DNA of 64,000 nt, taken from the NCBI RefSeq assembly GCF_018603905.1, contig NZ_JAHFZZ010000010.1, positions 62,001-126,000 on the forward strand, written 5' to 3'. The notes beneath the pieces were generated by a model, which worked only from the letters and a program-made list of their open reading frames with translations, did not search any database and had not been told where the DNA came from. Source of the stretch: Nonomuraea sp. NEAU-A123 (GTDB taxonomy: Bacteria > Actinomycetota > Actinomycetes > Streptosporangiales > Streptosporangiaceae). How positions within the stretch are numbered: position 1 is the first letter of the stretch; each line of letters begins with the position of its first letter. Made by a program: the position numbers and the translations under genes. Below, piece after piece: positions 17,033 to 25,700 of the stretch.

Positions 17033-17864
17033 GTTCGAGCGCGGGCTGTTCCGGGTGCTGAAGCCGCTGGTGATCGCCTTTCTGTTCGTGATCACCGCAT
17101 TCCCGTTCTTCTACATGGTGACGCTGTCGCTGCGCGACATCCAGGAGCTGATCCTGGACCCCGGCTCCCTCTGGCCGCGCGACTTCACCTTCGACACCTA
17201 CGCGAACGTGCTGACCAAGCAGGGTTTCCTGAGCTTCATGCGCAACAGCGCGATCGTGGCGGTCTCGTCGGTGGCGATCACGCTGCTGATCTCGATCCCG
17301 GGCGCGTACGCGGTGGCCAGGCTGCGGTTCTTCGGGCGGCGGCAGGTGCATTTCCTGTTCCTGGCCGTGTACCTGTTTCCGGCGATCGTGCTGGCCATCC
17401 CGCTGTTCGTGCTCTTCACGATGCTCGGACTTCGGGGGTCTTTGCTGGGATTGATCCTGGTTTACAGCGCGCAGACGGTGCCCGTCACGGTATACATGCT
17501 CCGCAATTACTTCGAGACCGTGCCGCAGAGCGTGGAGGAGGCGGCTGCGATCGACGGCTGCACCCGCCTGTCGACCATCTGGCGGGTGGTGCTGCCGCTG
17601 TCCAAGCCCGCGCTCATGGCCACCGGCCTCTACGCGTTCATGATCGCCTGGAACGAGTTCCTGTTCGCCCTGCTCTTCCTCGTCGAGAAACGGGAGAGCT
17701 GGACGGTCTCGCTGGGACTCTCCCAGCTGGCGGGCAGTATCGAGATCCCGACGACGGTTCTCATGGCAGGATCGGTGGTTCTGACACTGCCCATCGTGAT
17801 CGTGTTCTTCGCCAGTGAACGGCTCCTGACCGAGGGACTCACGGCAGGAGCGGAGAAGGGATAG
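17013..17864 (+). CDS. Sugar ABC transporter permease (MalG type)
   Basis: The 283-residue partner permease has six hydrophobic segments and the EAA loop SVEEAAAIDGCTRLSTIWRV near residues 172-191. Its GTG start lies 20 bp inside the end of the upstream permease gene. The C-terminus (ERLLTEGLTAGAEKG) is typical of MalG-like proteins. It ends 3 bp before the ROK regulator gene, consistent with one transcript. Confidence 0.93.
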   Translation: MSVSRDRFERGLFRVLKPLVIAFLFVITAFPFFYMVTLSLRDIQELILDPGSLWPRDFTFDTYANVLTKQGFLSFMRNSAIVAVSSVAITLLISIPGAYAVARLRFFGRRQVHFLFLAVYLFPAIVLAIPLFVLFTMLGLRGSLLGLILVYSAQTVPVTVYMLRNYFETVPQSVEEAAAIDGCTRLSTIWRVVLPLSKPALMATGLYAFMIAWNEFLFALLFLVEKRESWTVSLGLSQLAGSIEIPTTVLMAGSVVLTLPIVIVFFASERLLTEGLTAGAEKG

Positions 17865-17867
17865 ACC

Positions 17868-19028
17868 ATGCTGACGGCAGGGCAGATCCTCCAGCTGATC
17901 CGCCATGGAACCTGCCGTACCCGCAAGGAGCTCATCGCCTACACCGGCCTGTCCCGATCGACGATCACCGAACGGGTGGACCGGCTGATCGAGGCCGGAT
18001 ACATCCACGAGTCCGGCGTCGGCACCTCCGGGGGCGGGCGACCGCCCTCGGTGCTCGACGTCGACGCGACCAACCGCCTGGTGCTGGTGGCCGACCTGGG
18101 CGCCAGCCACGCGCGCGTGGCGCTGACCGACCTCGCGGCCCGGCCGATGGCCGAGGAGCACGCCGAGATCCGCATCGACCGCGGCCCCGAGGCCGTTCTC
18201 TCCTGGATCCGGCAGGCCTTCCAGCGCCTGCTCGACCGCTCGGGACGGACGTCCGCCCAGGTGTGCGGCATCGGCATGGACCTGCCGGGCTCGGTGGACC
18301 ACAACTCCGGCCGGGTGATCAGGTCGTTCCTGATGCCCGGCTGGGACGATTACCCGATCGGCGCGGCGCTGCGGGAGGCGTTCGACCTGCCGGTCCTGGT
18401 CGAGAACGACGCCAACGCGATGGCGTTCGGCGAGTGGTGGTCCTACTGGCGGCGGAGCCGGTCGCTGCTCCTGCTCAAGGTCTCCACGGGCATCGGCACC
18501 GGCATCGTCCTCGACGGCCAAATCTATCGCGGCGTCGAGGACGCCGCCGGGAACATCGGCCACGTCCGGCTGCAGGAGAGCGACGACCGCGTCTGCACCT
18601 GCGGCTCCCGGGGCTGCGTCGCCTCGCTGGCCAGCGGCCACGCCCTCGCCTCCAACCTCGGCAAACAGACCAGTCGCGAGGTCGTCCGCCTGGTCCAGGC
18701 CGGCGACCCGACGGCCATCGCCCTCACCCAGGAGGCGGGCCGCACGGTCGGCGTCGTCCTCGCCACCGCGGTCAGCCTGCTCAACCCCGCCGTCCTGGTG
18801 CTGGCGGGCGACATGGCGGAGACCGGGGAGCACTACCTGACGGGCATCAGGGAGAGCGTGTACCGCCGTAGCCTGCCGTACACGACCCGCAACCTGGAGA
18901 TCGTGAACAGCTCGCTGGGTGACCGCGCGGGGATCGTGGGGACGGCGGTCCTCGTCATCGAGCACGTCCTGTCCCCCGCCGCCGTCGACGCCGCCCTCGC
19001 CGGCCCGCCACGGACGAACGCGGTGTGA
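17868..19028 (+). CDS. ROK-family transcriptional regulator
   Basis: This 386-residue protein has an N-terminal winged HTH (about 1-70; TRKELIAYTGLSRSTITERVDRL) and a ROK sugar-kinase-like domain. Visible motifs are the DxGxxxxR-like VADLGASHARVAL near 68, ENDANAMAFGEWW near 180, GTGIVLDGQIYRG near 210 and the zinc signature CTCGSRGCVAS near 244. Such proteins repress sugar uptake genes until a sugar or sugar phosphate binds. It is cotranscribed with the importer and is the likely regulator of this locus; the inverted repeat at 14578-14595 is a candidate site. Confidence 0.92.
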   Translation: MLTAGQILQLIRHGTCRTRKELIAYTGLSRSTITERVDRLIEAGYIHESGVGTSGGGRPPSVLDVDATNRLVLVADLGASHARVALTDLAARPMAEEHAEIRIDRGPEAVLSWIRQAFQRLLDRSGRTSAQVCGIGMDLPGSVDHNSGRVIRSFLMPGWDDYPIGAALREAFDLPVLVENDANAMAFGEWWSYWRRSRSLLLLKVSTGIGTGIVLDGQIYRGVEDAAGNIGHVRLQESDDRVCTCGSRGCVASLASGHALASNLGKQTSREVVRLVQAGDPTAIALTQEAGRTVGVVLATAVSLLNPAVLVLAGDMAETGEHYLTGIRESVYRRSLPYTTRNLEIVNSSLGDRAGIVGTAVLVIEHVLSPAAVDAALAGPPRTNAV

Positions 19029-19032
19029 CGCC

Positions 19033-20001
19033 CTAATCCTCGGCGACGCGTAGGACGATCTTGCCCTGGATGTGGCCTTGTTCGGCGCGTTCGTGGGCCT
19101 TGGCGGCCTCGGCGAGCGGGAAGACGCTGTCGATGCCGACGCGCACGTGGCCGGCCTCGATCAACCGGGCCAGCTCGGCCATTTGCCCGCCGTCGGAGTG
19201 GACCTGTCCCGACACGAACGCGATGCCCAGCTCGGCGGCGCGCTCGCGGTGGTATTCGCCGAAGAAGACCGGGCTGAGCGTGCCCCCGCGCCTGAGCACC
19301 GGGAGGAACCGGTGGCCTTGGGGACCGCCGACCGTGTCGAAGAGGTGGTCCACGTCGCGGACGACGTCCTCGGCCGCGGTGGTGGTGTAGTCGATGAACC
19401 GGTCGACGCCCAGCTCGCGCAGGAACGCCTCATGGCGTCCCGAGGCGACGCCGATGACGTACGCGCCCTTGGTCTTGGCCAGTTGGACGAGGAAGTGCCC
19501 GACCCCGCCGGCCGCGCCGTTGACCAGCACCGTCTTGCCTGGTTCGAGCCGTACGTGGTCGAAGAGGTACTGGTACGCGGTGAGCCCCGCCATGGGCACA
19601 CCGGCGGCGTGGACGTGGTCGAGCCCGGCGGGCTTGCGGGCCAGATGGGCCACGGGAGCGGTCGCGTACTCCGCGTAGCCCCGGCCGCCGTTGTCGAGGT
19701 CGGGGAAGCGGACCAGCCCGAACACGGCGTCACCTTCGGCCAGCCCGGTGGCCTCGGGTCCGAGGGCGACGACGACGCCCGAGACGTCCGAGCCCGGGGT
19801 GAACGGCAGGCGCGGCGTCAACCGCATCGCCTCCGGGATGTTCGCGAAGTTGGCGCGCGCGTACCAGTCGGGCGGGTTCAGCCCGGCCGCGTGCACGCGG
19901 ATCAGGACCTCGCCGGGCCCGGGTTCGGGAGGCGGGACCTCCTCGTACGTCAGCACCTCCGGGCCGCCGAACGCATGCAGCCGCACAGCCTTCATCATCA
20001 T
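19033..20001 (-). CDS. NADP-dependent quinone-oxidoreductase-like MDR
   Basis: The 322-residue zinc-less MDR enzyme starts MKAVRLHAFGGPEVLTYEEV and has the cofactor motif NGAAGGVGHFLVQLAK near residue 150. The family reduces quinones or enals with NADPH. The ATG triplet at 20001/19998/19995 follows AGAGGGGA, so the start is uncertain by two codons. Its promoter region carries nested inverted repeats, pointing to control by a dimeric repressor that is not encoded next door. It is convergent with the ROK gene, 4 bp apart. Confidence 0.9.
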   Translation of the reverse strand: MMMKAVRLHAFGGPEVLTYEEVPPPEPGPGEVLIRVHAAGLNPPDWYARANFANIPEAMRLTPRLPFTPGSDVSGVVVALGPEATGLAEGDAVFGLVRFPDLDNGGRGYAEYATAPVAHLARKPAGLDHVHAAGVPMAGLTAYQYLFDHVRLEPGKTVLVNGAAGGVGHFLVQLAKTKGAYVIGVASGRHEAFLRELGVDRFIDYTTTAAEDVVRDVDHLFDTVGGPQGHRFLPVLRRGGTLSPVFFGEYHRERAAELGIAFVSGQVHSDGGQMAELARLIEAGHVRVGIDSVFPLAEAAKAHERAEQGHIQGKIVLRVAED

Positions 20002-20035
20002 TCGTCCCCTCTTCCGGTGGATCGCGGGCACGATC

Positions 20036-20076
20036 CGGAGCACTGCTCCGCAAGCATATGCGGAGCGGCGCTCCGC
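20036..20076. promoter_or_regulatory. Nested inverted repeats upstream of the quinone oxidoreductase
   Basis: Two perfect inverted repeats share the core GGAGC-N3-GCTCC: CGGAGCACTGCTCCG at 20036-20050 and GCGGAGCGGCGCTCCGC at 20060-20076, with centres 25 bp apart. The inner arms also pair with each other (GCTCCGCA at 20045-20052 with TGCGGAGC at 20059-20066). They lie 35-75 bp upstream of the oxidoreductase start. They are likely tandem operators for a TetR- or MarR-type regulator located elsewhere. Confidence 0.6.
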
Positions 20077-20079
20077 TTG

Positions 20080-20829
20080 TCAACCCAGAGCCCGGAGAAG
20101 GCGGTCACGCGCATGGACGAGCGAGGGGCCGTACCAGGTCAGATCACGCCCGCTCACCAGCACGCACCTGTGGCCGGGAAACGACTCCGGCCCGTCGTCG
20201 GCACTGAACGCATAGGGCTCGTCGGGCAGGACCACCAGGTCGGCGCCCCGCTCCACCAGCTCGGCCAGTGCGATCTTGGGATACCGCTCGGCATGACCGG
20301 CATAGAGGTTGCGCACACCGAGCCGTTCGAGCACGTCGCCGGTGAACGTGTCGCGCCCCACCACCATCCACGGCCGCCGCCAGATCGGGATGATCGCGGT
20401 CCGGCCTACCTCCACCGGCTCGGCCCACACCGACTCCGCCCGCTCGAGCCATGCGGGCCGCGCGGTCCGGCAGGCGTCCCGGAACATCCGGTCAAGCGAT
20501 CGGAACGCCTCCGCCACGGTCTCGATCCGGGTGACCCACACCGCGATGCCCGCCTCCCGCAGCGCGTCGATGTCCGGCTGCCGGTTCTCCTCGGCGTTGG
20601 CGAGCACCACGTCGGGGGCGAGGCGCCGGATGGCGTCGAGGTCGGGGTTCTTGGTCCCCCGCACCCTGGCCACGTCCAGGTCCGCCGGGTGCGAGCACCA
20701 GTCGGTCGCGCCGACCAACGCCTCCGGGACGGTCGCGGCCACGGACTCGGTGAGCGACGGCACCAGCGACACGATCCGCCGGACGTTCGAGGGCACGTGG
20801 ACGGGCGCACCGGTGTCGTCGAGGCTCAC
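20080..20829 (-). CDS. BtuF-like helical-backbone metal receptor protein
   Basis: This 249-residue protein matches the class III periplasmic binding fold used for vitamin B12 or siderophores: RRIVSLVPSLTESVAATV near 17, VGATDWCSHPAD near 40, LAPDVVLANAEENR near 70 and the long helix region near 105. It has no signal peptide or lipobox, and no ABC permease or ATPase genes lie nearby. A cytoplasmic helical-backbone metal receptor is therefore more likely than a transporter component. Its ligand and role are unknown. Confidence 0.8.
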   Translation of the reverse strand: MSLDDTGAPVHVPSNVRRIVSLVPSLTESVAATVPEALVGATDWCSHPADLDVARVRGTKNPDLDAIRRLAPDVVLANAEENRQPDIDALREAGIAVWVTRIETVAEAFRSLDRMFRDACRTARPAWLERAESVWAEPVEVGRTAIIPIWRRPWMVVGRDTFTGDVLERLGVRNLYAGHAERYPKIALAELVERGADLVVLPDEPYAFSADDGPESFPGHRCVLVSGRDLTWYGPSLVHARDRLLRALG

Positions 20830-20973
20830 ACTCGCACTTTAGACCGCCGCCCGAGGGACAAAAGTGACTAAAGCCAAGTAACGCCCAGCGTGCAGAAATA
20901 CCGCCCCAAGTGAGGTCACAAATCCGTAGAATCCCGAGTAAAGATCGTTCACTATCGATCGGGGGATCGCTGG

Positions 20974-21777
20974 TTGGAGCGAGAATCGCTGGGCTTCGAG
21001 CCGAACACGCCCAACGTCGCCCGGCTGTACGACTACTATCTCGGCGGGAAAGATCATTTCCCTGCCGATCGGCGAGCCGCTGAGCGGATTCTGCGGGTGG
21101 CTCCCGAAGTGCGTGCCGCCGCCCGCGCCAACCGGGCCTTCCTCGGCCGTGCCGTACGCTTCCTCGCCGGCCTCGGCGTCACCCAGTTCCTCGACATCGG
21201 TACGGGCCTGCCGACGCGGGACAACGTGCACGAGGTGGCCGGAGCGGTTGCGCCCGAGTCGAAGGTGGTCTACGTCGACCGCGACCCGGTCGTGCTGGTC
21301 CATGCCCGCGCGCTGCTGGCGGGGAGCGGCCAGACCACCGTGGTGGAGGGCGATCTCCGCGATCCCCACGACATCATGAAAAATCCGGATGTGGTGGCGG
21401 CGCTGGACTTCGACCAGCCGGTGGGCGTCCTGCTCGTCGCGATCATGCACTTCATCGGCGAGGCCGACGATCCCCTGAGCATCATGACCGCCATCCGCGA
21501 GTCCCTGGCCCCGGGCAGCTATCTCGTCATGTCCCACGGCACCAGCGACGCCCGCGCCGCCGTCGTCAGCAAGGGCACCGAGGTCTATCGCCGGACCGAC
21601 GCGCCCCTGACCCTGCGTACCCGCCAGCGGATCGAGGAGCTGCTGGAGGGGTGGGAGCTGGTCGAGCCGGGCCTGACCTGGCTGCCGCAGTGGCGCCCGG
21701 AGCAGGCCGACCTGATCGACTTCGCGGACCACCCCGAGTCGTCGCTCATCCTCTGCGGGGTGGGCAGGAAGAGCTGA
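20974..21777 (+). CDS. DUF574 SAM-dependent methyltransferase
   Basis: The 267-residue protein has the DUF574 signature ARLYDYYLGGKDHFPADR near residue 12-30, the SAM-binding strand FLDIGTGLPTRDNVHEVA near 72 and VVYVDRDPVVLVHARALL near 97. This family is greatly expanded in actinomycetes and its substrates are mostly unknown. The start is TTG at 20974, 7 nt after GGGGGA; I see no better ATG or GTG that keeps the conserved N-terminus. It stands alone. Confidence 0.87.
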   Translation: MERESLGFEPNTPNVARLYDYYLGGKDHFPADRRAAERILRVAPEVRAAARANRAFLGRAVRFLAGLGVTQFLDIGTGLPTRDNVHEVAGAVAPESKVVYVDRDPVVLVHARALLAGSGQTTVVEGDLRDPHDIMKNPDVVAALDFDQPVGVLLVAIMHFIGEADDPLSIMTAIRESLAPGSYLVMSHGTSDARAAVVSKGTEVYRRTDAPLTLRTRQRIEELLEGWELVEPGLTWLPQWRPEQADLIDFADHPESSLILCGVGRKS

Positions 21778-21801
21778 GACCCGGGGTCTCCGCACTACGG
21801 C

Positions 21802-22302
21802 TTACTTGAGCGCGCTCAGCGCACCCTCGTAATCGGGCTCCTGGGTGATCTCGGGCACCAGCTCGGCGTAGATGACCCGGTTGTCGCCGTCGAGCACGAT
21901 CACCGCGCGCGCGGCCAGGCCGGCCAGCGGCCCGGTCTCCTGCGCCACGCCGTAATCGCGCAGGAACTCGCGCCCCCGCATGAGCGACAGCATGGTCACG
22001 TTGTCGAGCCCCTCGGCGCCGCAGAACCGCTTCTGCGCGAACGGCAGGTCGGCCGAGACGCACAGCACCGCGACGCCGGGGTGCTCGGCGGCCACCTGGT
22101 TGAACTTGCGCACCGAGGCGGCGCAGACGCCGGTGTCGACGCTCGGGAAGATGTTGAGCACCTTGGTCGCGGAGCCGAAACCGGCCAGCGTGGTGTCGCT
22201 CAGGTCCCCGCCGACCAGCTGGAACGCGGGCGCCTGGTCGCCGGGCTTCAGGAACGTGCCGCCCACGGTGATCGGGTTGCCCTTGAAAGTGACGTCGGAC
22301 AT
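21802..22302 (-). CDS. tpx: Thiol peroxidase (Tpx)
   Basis: This 166-residue atypical 2-Cys peroxiredoxin reduces hydroperoxides using thioredoxin. The peroxidatic cysteine is C60 in FPSVDTGVCAAS and the resolving cysteine C94 in AQKRFCGAEG, matching the Tpx spacing. The N-terminus VTFKGNPITVGG and the late VIYAELVPEITQEPDY segment are also characteristic. It is monocistronic and probably part of a peroxide-stress response, although I see no recognisable regulator box. Confidence 0.96.
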   Translation of the reverse strand: MSDVTFKGNPITVGGTFLKPGDQAPAFQLVGGDLSDTTLAGFGSATKVLNIFPSVDTGVCAASVRKFNQVAAEHPGVAVLCVSADLPFAQKRFCGAEGLDNVTMLSLMRGREFLRDYGVAQETGPLAGLAARAVIVLDGDNRVIYAELVPEITQEPDYEGALSALK

Positions 22303-22410
22303 GAATGCCTCCAGTTAGCGATAGTGCCCCGACCTGCAATCCTATCGACGCTCACGGGACCGCACAGAACCTCAACAGATCCTCAACACCCGCGGACCTA
22401 CTTTCCTCTC

Positions 22411-22437
22411 ATCGAGCACATCGAACACATCGAGAGA
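22411..22437. repeat. Three tandem 9-bp repeats at the ribosome binding site of a secreted-protein gene
   Basis: CATCGAGCA, CATCGAACA and CATCGAGAG run head to tail at 22411-22437, ending in the AGAGGA ribosome binding region of the gene at 22449. They may be a simple slippage repeat in the leader or a regulator or translation-control element. Nothing in the sequence decides between these. Confidence 0.45.
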
Positions 22438-22448
22438 GGAACACGACA

Positions 22449-22760
22449 ATGAACATCACCCTCCGCAAGTCGCTCGCCGGCCTGGTCATCGCCGGAGCCG
22501 CGTCCGCCGGCCTGGTGGCCGCCGCCCCCGCCCAGGCCAGCACGCTGGGCAAGGTCCCGTCCTGCGTGAGCCTCTGGCAGAAGACCGGCAGTGTCACCAA
22601 GACCGGCTACGCCTACAACGGGTGCGGCCGCTGGATGAACATGAAGATCGTCTGGGCGCACGGCTCCGATGGCGCCTGCCACTCCGTGGCCCCGAAGGGG
22701 ACCATCTGGAGCAAGGTGCCCAGGGGCGTCCGCACGTTCGACGGCGCGAAGTACTGCTGA
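22449..22760 (+). CDS. Secreted four-cysteine protein, tendamistat-like pattern
   Basis: This 103-residue precursor has a signal peptide (MNITLRKSLA... to APAQA, cleavage about after residue 30) and a 73-residue mature part with cysteines at 39, 59, 77 and 103. The layout PSCVSLWQ, NGC, then Cys exactly 18 residues later in GACHSVAP resembles Streptomyces alpha-amylase inhibitors of the tendamistat family (Cys spacings 16, 18, 28 there; 20, 18, 26 here). The inhibitory WRY triplet is absent. The fold assignment is therefore inference, and the target could differ. GAGAGGA precedes the ATG, and the gene abuts icmF tail to tail. Confidence 0.8.
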   Translation: MNITLRKSLAGLVIAGAASAGLVAAAPAQASTLGKVPSCVSLWQKTGSVTKTGYAYNGCGRWMNMKIVWAHGSDGACHSVAPKGTIWSKVPRGVRTFDGAKYC

Positions 22761-25700
22761 CTAGACGTTGCGGCGGTACTGTCCTCCGGCCTCGAACAGC
22801 GCGTCCGTGATCTGGCCGAGTGAGCAGACGCGGGCCGCCTCCATCAACACCTCGAACGCGTTGCCATCCGACATGGCGACGTCCCGCAACCGGGCCAGCG
22901 CCGCGGGGGCCTCGGCCCGGTTGCGGTCGTGGAAGGCGTGCAGGCGGTCGAGCTGGGACCGCTTCTCGTCCTCGGTTCCCCTGGCGAGCTCCACCTTCTG
23001 CTGGTGGGGCTCGTCGGCGCGCGGGTTGCGGAAGGTGTTGACGCCGACGATGGGCAGCGAGCCGTCGTGCTTGCGCGACTCGTACAGCATCGACTCGTCC
23101 TGGATCCTGCCCCGCTGGTAGCCGGTTTCCATGGCGCCCAGCACGCCGCCCCGCTCCGACAGCCGCTCGAACTCCCGCAGCACCGCCTCCTCCACCAGGT
23201 CGGTGAGCTCGTCGATGATGTACGAGCCCTGGAGCGGGTTCTCGTTGCGGGCCAGGCCCCACTCGCGGTTGATGATGAGCTGGATCGCCATCGCCCTGCG
23301 CACCGAGTCGGCCGACGGCGTGGTCACGGCCTCGTCGAAGGCGTTGGTGTGCAGGCTGTTGCAGTTGTCGTAGATGGCGATCAGCGCCTGCAGGGTGGTG
23401 CGGATGTCGTTGAAGTCCATCTCCTGGGCGTGCAGGGAGCGGCCCGAGGTCTGGACGTGGTACTTGAGTTTCTGCGACCGCTCCGCCGCGCCGTACTTCT
23501 CCCGCATCGCGACCGCCCAGACGCGGCGGGCCACCCGCCCGAGCACGCTGTACTCGGGGTCCATGCCGTTGGAGAAGAAGAACGACAGGTTCGGTGCGAA
23601 GTCGTCGATCCGCATCCCCCTCGCCAGGTACGCCTCGACGTAGGTGAAACCGTTGGCCAGGGTGAAGGCGAGCTGGCTGATCGGGTTGGCCCCGGCTTCG
23701 GCGATGTGGTAGCCGGAGATCGACACCGAGTAGAAGTTGCGGACGCTGTTGCGGATGAACCACTCCTGGATGTCGGCCATCATCCGCAGCGAGAACTCCG
23801 TGGAGAAGATGCAGGTGTTCTGGCCCTGGTCCTCCTTGAGGATGTCGGCCTGGACGGTCCCCCTGACGGTGGCGAGGGTCCGCGCGCGCAGCTCGCGCTC
23901 CTCCTCCTCGTACGGCCGGCGCCCGTGCTCGGTCTCGAACCGTTCGAGTGTCTGGTCGATCGCGGCGTTGAGGAAGAAGGCGAGGATCGTCGGGGCCGGG
24001 CCGTTGATCGTCATCGACACCGAGGTACTGGGGCTGGTCAGATCGAACCCGCCGTAGAGCACCTTCATGTCGTCGAGTGTCGCGATGGACACGCCGGACG
24101 TGCCCACCTTGCCGTAAATGTCGGGCCGCAGGTCGGGGTCGTGGCCGTACAGGGTCACCGAGTCGAACGCGGTGGACAGCCTGGTCGAGGACTGGCCCCC
24201 GGACAGCAGCTTGAAGCGCCTGTTGGTGCGGAACGGGTCGCCCTCTCCGGCGAACATCCTGGTGGGGTCCTCGTCGTCCCGCTTGAACGCGAACACCCCG
24301 GCGGTGAACGGGAAGCTGCCCGGTAGGTTCTCGCTCCGCAGGAACCTGAGCAGCTCGCCGTGGTCGGTGTAGCGGGGCAGGGCCACACGGGGGATGCGGT
24401 TGCCCGAGAGGGTCTCGCGCCAGAGGGGGGTGTGGATCTCCCGGTCGCGTACCTTCACGACCAGCTCGTCGGCGGTGTACTGCTCCTTGATGGCGGGCCA
24501 GCCGTCCAGGAGCGTGCGGCTCTCGTCGCTCAGCTCCCTCTCGGCCGTGGCCGCTAGCTCGGCCAGCCTGCCGTCGGTCCGGCTCGGGCCGGCCTGGCCC
24601 GTGTCGGCGTGACCGTCGCCGGTTCCGGCCGCCGTACCGTCGGTCAGCAGGGCCTGGACGGCCGTGAGCTGCTGTCGGCGGCGGGCCACCGCCGCCTGGG
24701 CGAGCGTCTCCGCGTGGTAGTCGCGGACGGTCTCGGCGATCTCCGCGAGGTAGCGGACGCGCGCCGGGGGGACGATCGCGGCGGCGACCTGGGACGTACG
24801 GCCGCGCACCGGCGCCAGCAGGCCCGGCTCGGTCCGCATGCCCTTGTCCACCAGGAGTTCCTTGAGGTGGTGGTAGAGCGCGGTGACTCCGGCGTCGTTG
24901 TAGCGGGCGGCGATCGTGCCGAACACCGGCATGTCGTCGGGCGCGACCCCGAACGCCTCACGGTTGCGGACAAGCTGACGGCGGACGTCGCGCAGGGCGT
25001 CCTCCGCGCCGCGCCGCTCGTACTTGTTGATCACGACGGCCTCGGCGAAGTCGAGCATGTCGATCTTCTCCAGCTGGGACGCCGCGCCGAACTCCGGAGT
25101 CATGACGTAGATCGGCACGTCCACGTGCGGCACGATCCCGGCGTCGCCCTGCCCGATGCCCGGGGTCTCCACGATGACCAGGTCGTAGCCGGCGGCCCGG
25201 CAGGCGGTGATCACGTCGTCGAGACAGACGGGGACCTCGTTGGCGGCGCCCCTGGTGGCCAGCGAGCGGAAGTAGGTCTGCGGGCCGAGGCTGTTCATCC
25301 GAATGCGGTCGCCGAGCAGCGCTCCCCCGCCGCGTCTGCGGGTCGGGTCGATGGCGATGATGGCGATGCGTAGCTTGTCGTCGTTGTCCACGCGGAGGCG
25401 GTGGACGAGCTCGTCGGTGAGCGACGACTTCCCGGACCCGCCCGTACCGGTGATGCCGAGCACCGGGGCGCGTCCCTCACCCTGGCGGGCACCGGCGGCG
25501 CGCAGGCCGTCCAGGAGCGCGGCGGGCGCGCGGCCCGACTCGATCAGAGTGATCGCCCGGGCCAGGGCCGTCTGGTCGCCGGAGCCGACGGCCTCGACCG
25601 AGGGGACGCCGTCCAGCTCAACGTCGCACTCCTCGATCAGCTTGTTGATCATGCCGGGCAGGCCGTAGCGCTGGCCGTCCTCCGGCGAGAAGATGCGGGT

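Noticed and set aside
16857..18965. 702-codon minus-strand open frame
   Set aside because: It mirrors the permease and ROK genes in a high-GC genome; its composition (Arg, His, Gln, Asp-rich) shows no domain.
19072..20871. 599-codon plus-strand open frame
   Set aside because: It is antisense to the oxidoreductase and metal-receptor genes, both of which have clear family motifs.
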